A stretch of DNA of 64,000 bases from Marinibacterium sp. (GCA_017643305.1 JAEPNQ010000005.1:1-64000), one strand, 5' to 3'; positions 1 to 8,260 are shown, numbered from the stretch's first letter. Program-made: numbers and translations. The notes: generated by a model from the sequence alone, not told the origin.

Positions 1-60
1 CTCCAAACGCTGGCTCAGTTGGGGGCCAGCCCCCAAACGCTGGTTCAATTGGGGGCCAGC
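1..60. repeat. two tandem copies of a 30-bp GC-rich unit
   Basis: Bases 1-30 and 31-60 are two copies of the same 30-bp unit with three differences; a third copy starts at 61 and breaks off after about eight bases. Each unit contains CTGG and GGGGGCCAGC, so single strands could fold. The tail that follows (run of C, then GGGATATTT and a purine-rich stretch) resembles intergenic sequence common next to Rhodobacteraceae genes (from memory). The array may continue left of the window. No coding role is visible. Confidence 0.7.
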
Positions 61-131
61 CCCCAAACCCCCGGGATATTTCGGGCAAGAGGAAGGATGC
101 AGCTGCGGAAGATCTGGAGCAAATCCATGCC

Positions 132-398
132 TTGATTGCTCAGGAGTTGGAAGGCTCTGAGCAAAACGCCATGTTGCTTGAGGATTTCCGGGCTGCCATG
201 CAGGAACCACGCCCGCTCACGGTAAACTTTTGCGGCGGGATCACCCAGACCTGCTGGGCCGTGACCCGCCCGAATGGGCCCTACCGTGTGTTTTACATGC
301 CCAGCGCGGGCTATTTTACACTGTGCGTCGACAGCATGTTCGGCCCTGTCGATATCGGCGTGCATGGCCGGGCCGTGGATTGTTACGGGTCGGTCTGA
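132..398 (+). CDS. hypothetical protein, start uncertain
   Basis: I do not recognise this 88-residue protein. The body (from about residue 25) is Gly/Tyr/Cys-rich, with short motifs such as NFCGGITQTCW and GPYRVFYMPSAGYF, and reads like a folded soluble domain. The only start codon in frame is TTG at 132, without a convincing ribosome site. The frame stays open and protein-like further upstream (DLEQIHALIAQELEG), so translation may begin earlier. A good AGGAAGG site precedes an ATG at 97, but that ATG is in another frame and stops after 12 codons. The stop overlaps the start of the next gene (ATGA), suggesting co-translation. Confidence 0.5.
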   Translation: MIAQELEGSEQNAMLLEDFRAAMQEPRPLTVNFCGGITQTCWAVTRPNGPYRVFYMPSAGYFTLCVDSMFGPVDIGVHGRAVDCYGSV

Positions 399-595
399 TG
401 GACAAGAAGCAGAAACGACAGACCGTGATTTTCGGGTTGGTTTTTTTCAACCTGCTGATCGTCTTTGATTGGGTGCAATTCGGGTTTGGCCCACCACAGG
501 GCGTTTTGCCCAAGTTGGTGGCCACCGTGATTGTCACCGTCATTTTTACCGTGGTCACCTATCGGCTGCGAAACCAGAAAAAACGGGGAGACTGA
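398..595 (+). CDS. small two-helix membrane protein
   Basis: The 65-residue product has a Lys/Arg-rich N-terminus (MDKKQKRQ), a hydrophobic segment at about residues 9-25, a Gly/Pro loop (GFGPPQG), a second hydrophobic segment at about 39-55 and a basic C-terminus (RLRNQKKRGD). By the positive-inside rule both ends should face the cytoplasm. The start overlaps the stop of the preceding gene by ATGA, and the stop lies one base before the hydA start, so the three genes are probably translated together. Function is unknown; a link to the downstream amidohydrolase and importer is inferred from spacing only. Confidence 0.6.
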   Translation: MDKKQKRQTVIFGLVFFNLLIVFDWVQFGFGPPQGVLPKLVATVIVTVIFTVVTYRLRNQKKRGD

Positions 596-596
596 C

Positions 597-2051
597 ATGT
601 CCACAGTCATCAAGAACGGTACCATCGTCACGCATGACCTGACTTACCAGGCCGATGTGCTGATCGAAAACGGTACCATTACGGAAATCGGTCCGGACAT
701 TAAGGGGGACAAGGAACTGGATGCCACGGGTTGCTATGTCATGCCCGGCGGGATTGACCCACATACCCATTTGGAAATGCCGTTCATGGGCACCTATTCC
801 AGCGATGATTTCGAAAGCGGTACGCGCGCGGGCCTCGCAGGGGGCACCACGATGGTTGTGGATTTTGCGCTGCCCAACCCGGGCGAAGGCCTGCTGGACG
901 CGATCAAGCGGTGGGACAACAAATCCACCCGCGCCAATTGCGACTATTCCTTCCACATGGCCGTGACCTGGTGGGGCGAACAGGTGTTCAATGAGATGGA
1001 GACCGTCGTCAAAGAGCGCGGGATCAACACGTTCAAGCATTTCATGGCCTATAAGGGCGCGCTCATGGTCAATGATGATGAGATGTACGCATCGTTCCAG
1101 CGTCTGGCCGAACTGGGCGGGATTGCCATGGTCCATGCCGAAAACGGCGACGTGGTGGCAGAGCTTTCTGCCAAGCTGCTGGCCGAAGGCAATGTCGGGC
1201 CAGAGGCTCATGCCTACTCCCGTCCGCCGCAGGTGGAAGGCGAGGCCACCAACCGCGCCATCATGATCGCCGATATGGCTGGGGTGCCTCTCTATGTCGT
1301 GCACACCTCTTGCGAAGAAAGCCACGAAGCTATCCGCCGCGCACGTCAGCAGGGCAAGCGCGTTTGGGGGGAGCCGCTGATCCAGCACCTGACGCTGGAT
1401 GAAAGTGAATATTTCAACAAGGATTGGGATCATGCCGCGCGCCGCGTGATGTCGCCTCCGTTCCGTAACAAGCAGCATCAGGACAGCCTTTGGGCCGGTT
1501 TGCAGGCCGGGTCCCTGTCGGTCGTGGCCACTGACCATTGCGCGTTCACCACAGAACAGAAGCGCTATGGTGTGGGTGATTTCACCAAGATCCCCAATGG
1601 CACCGGCGGGCTGGAAGACCGGATGCCGATGCTATGGACCTATGGCGTGGCCACTGGGCGGCTGACGATGAATGAATTTGTTGCCGTAACCTCCACCAAT
1701 ATTGCGAAAATCCTGAACTGCTATCCGAAAAAGGGCGCGGTTTTGGTGGGTGCGGATGCGGATCTGGTGGTTTGGGATCCGGAGAAATCCAAGACCATTT
1801 TGGCAGGCAGCCAGCAATCCGCCATCGACTACAATGTGTTCGAGGGCAAGGAAGTGAAGGGCCTCCCACGCTTTACCCTGACCCGAGGCCATGTGGCGGT
1901 GCATGACGGGGAAATCCGCACTCAGGAAGGCCATGGCAAGTTTGTGAAACGCGACGCCAACACGCCGGTAAACCAGGCGCTGTCTAGCTGGAAAGAGCTG
2001 ACCGCGCCGCGTCCGGTGGAACGGACGGGGATTCCGGCGACGGGGGTTTAG
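597..2051 (+). CDS. hydA: dihydropyrimidinase (D-hydantoinase)
   Basis: Predicted cytoplasmic metal-dependent amidohydrolase that opens the ring of 5,6-dihydrouracil or dihydrothymine (or hydantoins), the second step of reductive pyrimidine breakdown. The 484-residue length is normal for the family. Visible motifs are the metal-binding GIDPHTHLEMP at about residue 56, the lysine expected to be carboxylated in FKHFMAYKG, histidines in MVHAENGD and YVVHTSCEE, and the catalytic aspartate in VVATDHCAF. An open frame extends further upstream, but the ATG at 597 matches the usual N-terminus (MSTVIKNGTIV) and follows GGGGAG. Downstream lies a complete ABC importer, which suggests that the cell imports the compound this enzyme opens. 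Confidence 0.93.
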   Translation: MSTVIKNGTIVTHDLTYQADVLIENGTITEIGPDIKGDKELDATGCYVMPGGIDPHTHLEMPFMGTYSSDDFESGTRAGLAGGTTMVVDFALPNPGEGLLDAIKRWDNKSTRANCDYSFHMAVTWWGEQVFNEMETVVKERGINTFKHFMAYKGALMVNDDEMYASFQRLAELGGIAMVHAENGDVVAELSAKLLAEGNVGPEAHAYSRPPQVEGEATNRAIMIADMAGVPLYVVHTSCEESHEAIRRARQQGKRVWGEPLIQHLTLDESEYFNKDWDHAARRVMSPPFRNKQHQDSLWAGLQAGSLSVVATDHCAFTTEQKRYGVGDFTKIPNGTGGLEDRMPMLWTYGVATGRLTMNEFVAVTSTNIAKILNCYPKKGAVLVGADADLVVWDPEKSKTILAGSQQSAIDYNVFEGKEVKGLPRFTLTRGHVAVHDGEIRTQEGHGKFVKRDANTPVNQALSSWKELTAPRPVERTGIPATGV

Positions 2052-2091
2052 GCTTGCGAGATAACGCATTGAATACAAGGAACTATGCCTG

Positions 2092-2889
2092 ATGACTTCG
2101 GGTGGGACAGCTGGCGGAGCTGTGATTTCCGCCAGCGACCTGAACCTCGTCTTCCAGACAAATGACGGGTCGGTTCAGGCTCTCAAGGACGTAACCCTGT
2201 CGGTGGACAAAGGCGATTTCGTCAGCTTCATCGGCCCCTCGGGGTGTGGCAAGACCACGTTCCTGCGCTGCGTCGCGGCGTTGGAGCAGCCCACCGGAGG
2301 CGCGTTGAGCGTAAACGGCATGAGCGCGGACGAAGCCCGGCGCAACCGGGCATATGGCTACGTGTTTCAGGCGGCGGGGCTTTACCCGTGGCGGACGATT
2401 TCGAAGAACATAAAGCTGCCGCTGGAGATTATGGGCTATTCCAAATCCGATCAGGACGCGAGAGTGAAGAAGGTCCTGCAACTGGTTGATCTGGAGGGGT
2501 TCGGAGAAAAATACCCATGGCAGCTTTCGGGGGGCATGCAGCAACGCGCCAGCATTGCGCGAGCCTTGGCCTTTGACGCGGACCTGCTGTTGATGGACGA
2601 GCCCTTTGGCGCGCTGGATGAGATCGTGCGTGACCATTTGAACGAACAGCTTCTGGCGCTGTGGAAGCGCACGGAGAAGACCATCTGCTTCGTCACGCAT
2701 TCGATCCCCGAAGCGGTGTATCTGTCCACCAAAATCGTTGTCATGTCTCCCCGGCCCGGGCGGATCACGGATGTCATCGACAGCCCGTTGCCAGCCGAGC
2801 GGCCATTGGAGATCCGTGACACGCCCGAGTTCCTGGAGATCGCACACCGGGTGCGGGAAGGACTGCGCGCGGGACATTCCTATGACTGA
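2092..2889 (+). CDS. ABC importer ATPase, NitT/TauT/SsuB type
   Basis: Cytoplasmic ATP-hydrolysing subunit of an importer, 265 residues. Visible motifs in order: Walker A GPSGCGKTTF, Q-loop YVFQAAGLYPW, signature LSGGMQQRASIARAL, Walker B LLLMDEPFGALDE, and the switch histidine in FVTHSIPEA. The sequence is of the nitrate/taurine/sulfonate class, which pairs with NMT1/THI5-type binding proteins, and such a protein is encoded three genes downstream. It starts 40 bp after hydA. Substrate is inferred from the neighbour (dihydropyrimidine, pyrimidine or hydantoin), not shown. A palindromic repeat element separates it from the first permease. Confidence 0.92.
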   Translation: MTSGGTAGGAVISASDLNLVFQTNDGSVQALKDVTLSVDKGDFVSFIGPSGCGKTTFLRCVAALEQPTGGALSVNGMSADEARRNRAYGYVFQAAGLYPWRTISKNIKLPLEIMGYSKSDQDARVKKVLQLVDLEGFGEKYPWQLSGGMQQRASIARALAFDADLLLMDEPFGALDEIVRDHLNEQLLALWKRTEKTICFVTHSIPEAVYLSTKIVVMSPRPGRITDVIDSPLPAERPLEIRDTPEFLEIAHRVREGLRAGHSYD

Positions 2890-2933
2890 CCGACGCGTGA
2901 CGCCAAATCTTGCGCTCTCTGCCCGCGGCGGAC

Positions 2934-3004
2934 AGTTCGAAAAATTCCAGTCTGGAAAATCATGGGTTTTCGGCCCCTTTTCCTTCCAAGGAAAACGATT
3001 CCCC
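2934..3004. repeat. dispersed multi-hairpin repeat, copy 1
   Basis: This copy resembles the element at 55851-55924. Shared features in order: an AAAAATTCC block, a hairpin of the form CTGGAAA...TTTC, a third hairpin-like unit ending AAGGAAA, then CCCCGC. The first arm is degenerate here. It sits inside the importer operon between ATPase and permease, so it is transcribed and could act as a processing or stability element. Because it is a repeat, the open frame running through it should not be taken as the permease N-terminus. Confidence 0.6.
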
Positions 3005-3021
3005 GCAGGAAAGGCCGTCGG

Positions 3022-3954
3022 ATGAGATCGCTGTTGCCAATCCTGACCGTTCTGGCCGCCATTCTCGGCCTCTGGTACCTGGCGGTCGCACCGATGAATA
3101 TCCGGGTGGCACTGGACCAGGCGGAACGCGGTGGGGCCACGATCACGCCCGAAGGCTCACTGGCGCGCAAGGACGTGTCGACCTGGGTTCTGATGGTCCG
3201 TAACCCCGATCACATCAGTGCAGGGTACACGTTGGAGCGGCCGCGCCTGCCGACGCCACAACAGGTGGGGCAGGAGCTGTGGAAAACCACTGGTAAGATG
3301 GCGATGCGCGGGCGGGCCTGGTCCAAACGGTCGCTGATCTACCATGGCTGGATCACCTTGCAATCGACCTTCTGGGGCTTCCTGCTGGGCACCACGCTGG
3401 GGATCCTGGGCGCAGTGGCGATTGTCTACAGCCGGGTCAGCGACCTCAGCCTGATGCCTTGGGCCATAATCTCCCAAACTGTGCCCATCGTGGCGCTGGC
3501 GCCTATGATCATCGTGCTCAGTTCGCAACTGGGCGTTGACGGGCGTGTGGTGCCCAAGGCCATTATCTCGGCCTATCTCTGCTACTTTCCGGTTCTGGTG
3601 GGCATGGTCAAAGGCCTGCGGTCACCGGGGCGGGACCAGCTGGATTTGCTGCGCACCTACAGCGCGTCGGGGCTGCAAAGCTTCGTGAAACTGCGGTTGC
3701 CAGCGTCGATCCCATATCTGTTTACCTCGCTCAAGGTGGGCATCGCCGCCGCGCTGGTGGGCACCATCGTAGGCGAATTGCCAACCGGAGCGATTTCCGG
3801 GCTCGGCGCGCGTATCCTGATCGGGGACCAGTTTGGCACACCACTGGCGATCTGGTCTGCTCTGATCGCAGCGGCGATTCTTGCGGGCGTGCTGGTGACG
3901 CTGCTGGATATCGTGCAGCGGCTGACCCTCAAACGCATGGGGATGGCGGCATGA
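3022..3954 (+). CDS. ABC importer permease, first of two
   Basis: Inner-membrane permease of the BPD type (310 residues) with about six or seven hydrophobic segments. A membrane anchor (LLPILTVLAAILGLWYLAV) is followed by a roughly 90-residue extracytoplasmic stretch before the core. The coupling-loop region reads like EAA-type permeases (LLRTYSASGLQSFVKLRLPA). I chose ATG 3022, preceded by AGGAAAGG, over an ATG at 2962 because the extra 20 residues would be translated from a repeat element. It overlaps the next gene by ATGA, so the two permeases are probably made as a pair and form a heterodimeric channel. Confidence 0.88.
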   Translation: MRSLLPILTVLAAILGLWYLAVAPMNIRVALDQAERGGATITPEGSLARKDVSTWVLMVRNPDHISAGYTLERPRLPTPQQVGQELWKTTGKMAMRGRAWSKRSLIYHGWITLQSTFWGFLLGTTLGILGAVAIVYSRVSDLSLMPWAIISQTVPIVALAPMIIVLSSQLGVDGRVVPKAIISAYLCYFPVLVGMVKGLRSPGRDQLDLLRTYSASGLQSFVKLRLPASIPYLFTSLKVGIAAALVGTIVGELPTGAISGLGARILIGDQFGTPLAIWSALIAAAILAGVLVTLLDIVQRLTLKRMGMAA

Positions 3955-4805
3955 GCTGGCTTGTCGGCGCACTCGTCTTCTGGGCCGCGGCTTGGCTGGC
4001 CAATATCCGGCTGGCCAATTCGCGTTGGAGCGAAACCCGCGCTGTACGCATTGCCGTACCGCTGCTGTTTGGCGTGACCCTGCTGGTTCTGTGGGAAGGG
4101 CTGGTGCGCGGTCTTGGGGTATCGGCAGTTATCCTGCCCGCACCCAGTCAGGTGGCAGAAACCTTTGCAGCCTCGACAGATACGCTGTGGCAAGATTTCC
4201 GCCAGACTGTCTTCAAAGGCGCACTGCGGGGCTATGTGATCGGATGTATTGCGGCGTTCTTGACAGCGATCCTGATTGACCGGTCGGCTTTTCTGACCGC
4301 TGGTCTGCTGCCGGTGGGCAATTTCGTGGCCGCCCTGCCGATTGTCGGCATCGCGCCGATCCTGGTCAGCTGGTTCGGGTTTGACTGGCAGTCCAAGGCG
4401 GCGGTGGTGGTGGTCATGGTATTTTTCCCGATCCTCGTGAACACGGTGCAGGGCCTGCGCGAAACAGATGCTATGCAGCGCGACCTGATGCGCACCTATG
4501 CAGCCGGGTATATGCAAACGCTGATCAAGCTGCGCCTGCCTGCCGCGCTGCCCTTTGTTTTCAACGGCTTGAAGATTGCCACGACGCTGGCTCTGATCGG
4601 TGCGATTGTTGCTGAATATTTCGGCAGTCCGACGCGCGGTATGGGGTTCCGCATTTCAACGGGTGTCGGGGCGCTGGCCATTGATCTGGTCTGGGCCGAA
4701 ATTGCAGTTGCCGCAATGGCCGGGACGGCGTTCTATGGGCTTGTGGCGTGGATCGAGGCGCGGGTGACCTTCTGGCACCCATCGCAGCGGGCCAAATCGA
4801 GATAA
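3951..4805 (+). CDS. ABC importer permease, second of two
   Basis: Inner-membrane permease, 284 residues, with a hydrophobic N-terminal helix and a BPD core. The coupling motif LMRTYAAGYMQTLIKLRLPA parallels the one in the preceding permease, so the two are distant paralogues. Translation is coupled to the upstream gene by a four-base overlap. With the upstream ATPase and the downstream periplasmic binding protein it completes a standard NitT/TauT-type importer with two different permeases. Substrate is inferred from hydA context only. Confidence 0.9.
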   Translation: MSWLVGALVFWAAAWLANIRLANSRWSETRAVRIAVPLLFGVTLLVLWEGLVRGLGVSAVILPAPSQVAETFAASTDTLWQDFRQTVFKGALRGYVIGCIAAFLTAILIDRSAFLTAGLLPVGNFVAALPIVGIAPILVSWFGFDWQSKAAVVVVMVFFPILVNTVQGLRETDAMQRDLMRTYAAGYMQTLIKLRLPAALPFVFNGLKIATTLALIGAIVAEYFGSPTRGMGFRISTGVGALAIDLVWAEIAVAAMAGTAFYGLVAWIEARVTFWHPSQRAKSR

Positions 4806-4848
4806 TCAAAGGACGGGTTACGTCAAATTCAACAAGGAGTGTGAAATC

Positions 4849-5838
4849 ATGAAAAAGCTACTAACGGGATCGGTGACAGCACTGTCCATGGCTGCTTCGG
4901 CGGCCTTTGCGGCAGACGAAGTTACGCTGCAGCTCAAATGGGTGACCCAGGCGCAGTTTGCCGGGTATTACGTGGCGCTGGATCAGGGCTTTTACGAAGA
5001 AGAAGGGCTCGACGTGACCATCCTGCCCGGTGGCCCGGACATTGCGCCCACGCAGGTGCTGGCGGGCGGCGGCGCGGATGTGACCGTAGAATGGATGCCC
5101 GCTGCGCTGGCGGCTCGGGAAAAGGGTCTGCCGATGGTGAACATCGCGCAGCCGTTCAAATCCTCGGGCATGATGCTGACCTGCTGGAAGGATACCGGCA
5201 TTGCCGCGCCGGGCGATCTGGCCAACCGCACGCTGGGTGTCTGGTTCTTCGGCAATGAATTCCCGTTCATGTCTTGGATGAGCCAGCTGGGCATTTCCAC
5301 CGATGGCAAGGGCGAGAGCGGGGTTGAGGTGCTGAAACAGGGCTTCAACGTCGATCCGTTGCTGCAGCGGCAGGCGGATTGCATTTCCACCATGACCTAC
5401 AATGAATACTGGCAGGTGATTGACGCGGGCGTCAGCTCGGATGAGCTGATCACCTTCAAGTACCAGGACCAAGGCGTCGCGACGATGGAAGACGGGCTAT
5501 ACGTGCTGGAAGAAAATCTGTCCGATGCGGCCTTCTCTGACAAGATGGTGCGCTTTGTGCGGGCTTCGATGAAGGGTTGGAAATGGGCCGAAGAAAACCC
5601 AGGCGATGCGGCGATGATCGTTCTGGACAATGACCAGACTGGGGCCCAGACCGAGAAGCACCAGAAGCGGATGATGGGCGAGATTGCCAAGCTGACCGCA
5701 GGGTCGAACGGCACGCTGGACCCGGCAGACTACGAGCGCACGGTGTCCACGTTGCTGGCTGGCGGGTCGGACCCGGTGATCACCAAGGCGCCTGAAGGAG
5801 CCTGGACCCACGCGATCACAGATGCCGCGCTGAACTGA
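4849..5838 (+). CDS. periplasmic substrate-binding protein, NMT1/THI5-like
   Basis: Exported binding component of the importer, 329 residues. The N-terminus is a classical Sec signal (MKKLLTGSVTALSMAASAAFA, cleaved after AFA). The mature part opens with VTLQLKWVTQAQFAGYYVAL, the hallmark of NMT1/THI5-like proteins that bind pyrimidines, thiamine precursors or related rings. A good AAGGAG site precedes the ATG. Family members often bind N-formyl-4-aminomethyl-pyrimidine or hydroxymethylpyrimidine; next to a dihydropyrimidinase, a pyrimidine or hydantoin ligand is more likely here. A strong terminator follows, ending the operon. Confidence 0.9.
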   Translation: MKKLLTGSVTALSMAASAAFAADEVTLQLKWVTQAQFAGYYVALDQGFYEEEGLDVTILPGGPDIAPTQVLAGGGADVTVEWMPAALAAREKGLPMVNIAQPFKSSGMMLTCWKDTGIAAPGDLANRTLGVWFFGNEFPFMSWMSQLGISTDGKGESGVEVLKQGFNVDPLLQRQADCISTMTYNEYWQVIDAGVSSDELITFKYQDQGVATMEDGLYVLEENLSDAAFSDKMVRFVRASMKGWKWAEENPGDAAMIVLDNDQTGAQTEKHQKRMMGEIAKLTAGSNGTLDPADYERTVSTLLAGGSDPVITKAPEGAWTHAITDAALN

Positions 5839-5854
5839 TCGTGAGGCATTTGGG

Positions 5855-5888
5855 AAACGGCCCGGCCCGTCGGTCGGGCCGTTTTCTA
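5855..5888 (+). terminator. intrinsic terminator of the hydA/ABC operon
   Basis: A perfect 10-bp stem, AAACGGCCCG with CGGGCCGTTT, encloses a 10-base loop and runs into TTTTCT. It lies about 16 bp after the binding-protein stop. Confidence 0.85.
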
Positions 5889-5971
5889 TTTCTGGCAAGA
5901 AAACTTGTAGATGCGTTTTCCGCCGATCATCGATGATTGGCGGGCGACAGACGACAGCGATACGTCGATCT

Positions 5972-7006
5972 TCACCCCCAGATATCGCCGATAGTGTAGC
6001 CGGTCGAGAAAGGATCGCTCGGATCGCTCATCCAAGTGCTGGTGCCATAAATCCAGCCCTGGCCTGACAAGGTGGGCACAATTGCCTTGTAGGGGCCGAC
6101 GGTGGTTTCCTCGATAATGCGTCCGGTGAACGTGGTCCCCAGCGGGCCGGCGTTGACATAGTCCTGCCCGGGTTCCAGTAGACCGCGGGCGTGCAGAACT
6201 GCCATTTTTGCGCAGGTTCCGGTGCCACAGGGCGATCGGTCGAGAACACCACCGCCGGGCCGCCCAGTCCAAAGCGTGACAGCGCCGCGGCCGTTTGTAT
6301 TCGGATCGATGGGCGGCGCTGTGAGCTGGGAAATTGTGGGGCCGTTGATGTCGGCATTGTCTGGGTGTGACACGGGCAGCTGTTCCGCCGCGGCGGCCCG
6401 GATCCGTTCGGACAGGTGAACGATCTCGGCGCCGTTCTCACTTGTCGGGTCGAGGCCAAATTGGGTAGCGTCCGCGATTACGAAGAACATACCGCCCCAT
6501 GCGATATCCACACGCGCGGTCCCGTGATCGGGCAGGTCGATTTCGGCGTCCAGATGGACCGCGAAGGCCGGAACATTGCGAAATGTCACGCGGATGACCT
6601 TGCCGTTTTCGCAGTCTGCGCGCACGCGGATCAGTCCGGCGGGTGTTTCCAGCGTCAGTTCGGTGACCGGTTCCAGCATGGGCAGGATCCCGGTTTCCAG
6701 CAGCACGGTGGTCGCGCAGATCGCGTTGGACCCGGACATCGGAGGGTATTCCGACTGCTCCATAATGATCAGCCCCATATCGGCGGCAGGGTCACAGGGT
6801 GGCACTAGCGCGTTGCAGCACAGCGCCGGATACCCGCGCGGTTCGCGCAACATCATATGGCGGACATCGTCGAGATTGTCCTGCATCCAACGCATTCGTT
6901 CGAACACCGTTTCGCCTGGGATATGTGGCAAACCGCCCGTAATTACACGGCCCGGTTCACCTTCGGCATGTACTTCAACAGCGGTAATCAGTCTGGTGCT
7001 TCTCAT
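5972..7006 (-). CDS. proline racemase-superfamily enzyme with Ser/Cys active site
   Basis: A 344-residue member of the superfamily that includes proline racemase, 4-hydroxyproline 2-epimerase and trans-3-hydroxyproline dehydratase. The second catalytic residue is present as Cys260 in DRSPCGTGT. At the first position, where racemases have Cys in an MCGH motif, this protein has Ser91 (PPMSGSNAI). Ser/Cys members are known as a separate group linked to hydroxyproline epimerase or dehydratase activity rather than proline racemase (family knowledge). I chose the ATG at 7006 over an upstream start because family proteins begin near MRSTRLI. It is divergent from ribB, with no catabolic partner beside it in the window. 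Confidence 0.85.
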   Translation of the reverse strand: MRSTRLITAVEVHAEGEPGRVITGGLPHIPGETVFERMRWMQDNLDDVRHMMLREPRGYPALCCNALVPPCDPAADMGLIIMEQSEYPPMSGSNAICATTVLLETGILPMLEPVTELTLETPAGLIRVRADCENGKVIRVTFRNVPAFAVHLDAEIDLPDHGTARVDIAWGGMFFVIADATQFGLDPTSENGAEIVHLSERIRAAAAEQLPVSHPDNADINGPTISQLTAPPIDPNTNGRGAVTLWTGRPGGGVLDRSPCGTGTCAKMAVLHARGLLEPGQDYVNAGPLGTTFTGRIIEETTVGPYKAIVPTLSGQGWIYGTSTWMSDPSDPFSTGYTIGDIWG

Positions 7007-7137
7007 GATGTCCTTCCGCAGACGAGAACAGGTTAGACCAGAGCTCAAGCTGGGCGCAATTCGGGTTTCTGCCGCAATGTCTCTCTGGTCATTGGGGGCG
7101 GATCGGGCTATCGCACCGCAAACCTAAAGGATCAGTC

Positions 7138-8259
7138 ATGAGCTTTGAAACGCCCGGACCGGTAGAGGTCAACCTACGTCAGTCGATTTCCCCGATCGAA
7201 GACATCATCGCCGACGCGCGCGACGGCAAGATGTTCATCCTTGTCGATCACGAAGACCGGGAAAACGAAGGCGACCTGGTGATCGCCGCCGAATTCGCCG
7301 ATGCCGAAGCGGTGAATTTCATGGCCACTCATGGCCGGGGCCTGATCTGCCTGCCAATGACGTCGCAGCGGATTGACCAGCTGGGCTTGCCAATGATGGC
7401 GGTCAACAACTCCAGCCGTATGGAAACAGCGTTCACTGTATCTATCGAAGCGCGCGAAGGGGTGAGTACCGGAATTTCAGCGCAGGATCGGGCGCTGACC
7501 ATTGCAACCGCGATCAACGAACAACACTCCATGGCGGCGATTGCGACGCCGGGCCATATCTTCCCGCTGCGGGCGCGCAATGGTGGCGTGCTAGTGCGCG
7601 CGGGTCATACCGAGGCGGCGGTGGATATCGCGCGCCTGGCCGGGCTAAAACCGGCGGGCGTGATCTGCGAGATCATGAATGACGATGGCACCATGGCCCG
7701 TCTGCCCGATCTGGTTGGCTTCGCGGAAACCCACGGGCTGAAGATCGGCACAATCTCTGATCTGATTGCCTATCGTCACAAGCACGACAACCTGGTGCGG
7801 GAAGTGCGGCGGGAAACCGTGACTTCCGCGTGGGGCGGCGATTGGGAAATGCGTGTGTTTTCCGACATGTTGACCGGCACGGAACATGCTGTGCTGATCA
7901 AGGGCGATATTTTTGACGGCCAGCCAGTGCTGTCCCGCGCCCATGCGCTGGACGCGATGCAGGACATGCTGGGCATCGGTGGCGGGCAGGGCAAGCTGCC
8001 CCGCGCGATGGAAATCATCGCCGAAGAAGGCCGTGGCGCTGTATTCCTTTTCCGACAGCCTCGGCCCGAGCTGTGGCAGGAAGAAGACGAAGATGGCCCG
8101 CGCACGATCAAGCACACAGGTCTTGGCGCGCAGATCATGTCCACGATGGGCCTGCACGACCTGATCATCCTGTCCGACAGCCCCGATACCCGCTATCTGG
8201 GTCTGGACGCATATGACATTTCCATCGCTGGAACCCGCCCGCTGTTCGGAGACAATTGA
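7138..8259 (+). CDS. ribB: 3,4-dihydroxy-2-butanone-4-phosphate synthase with degenerate RibA-like domain
   Basis: Riboflavin biosynthesis enzyme making the four-carbon precursor from ribulose 5-phosphate. The N-terminal half (about residues 15-215) carries the intact RibB motifs, including DHEDRENEGD and HTEAAVD. The C-terminal half (about 220-373) has the length and general shape of GTP cyclohydrolase II, but the zinc-binding cysteine cluster (C-x2-GD, then RCDCG) is absent; the equivalent stretch reads LIKGDIFDGQPVLSRAHALD. It is therefore probably not a working RibA, and a separate ribA is expected elsewhere. Proteobacterial RibB proteins with such a nonfunctional tail are known (RibBX type). 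It heads the ribB-ribH-nusB operon; I see no FMN riboswitch upstream. Confidence 0.9.
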   Translation: MSFETPGPVEVNLRQSISPIEDIIADARDGKMFILVDHEDRENEGDLVIAAEFADAEAVNFMATHGRGLICLPMTSQRIDQLGLPMMAVNNSSRMETAFTVSIEAREGVSTGISAQDRALTIATAINEQHSMAAIATPGHIFPLRARNGGVLVRAGHTEAAVDIARLAGLKPAGVICEIMNDDGTMARLPDLVGFAETHGLKIGTISDLIAYRHKHDNLVREVRRETVTSAWGGDWEMRVFSDMLTGTEHAVLIKGDIFDGQPVLSRAHALDAMQDMLGIGGGQGKLPRAMEIIAEEGRGAVFLFRQPRPELWQEEDEDGPRTIKHTGLGAQIMSTMGLHDLIILSDSPDTRYLGLDAYDISIAGTRPLFGDN

Positions 8260-8260
8260 A

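Noticed and set aside
1..60. CRISPR array
   Set aside because: The two units are directly abutting 30-mers without spacers and there are no cas genes in the window.
555..1538. Long minus-strand open frame opposite hydA (327 codons)
   Set aside because: It is the antisense shadow of a gene with clear amidohydrolase motifs; its translation has no domain-like pattern and it reflects high GC and codon bias.
2962..3021. Upstream ATG for the first permease
   Set aside because: The extra 20 codons are translated repeat DNA shared with 55851-55924.
7007..7137. Possible FMN riboswitch before ribB
   Set aside because: The conserved FMN aptamer words were not found and the gap is too short for aptamer plus divergent promoters.
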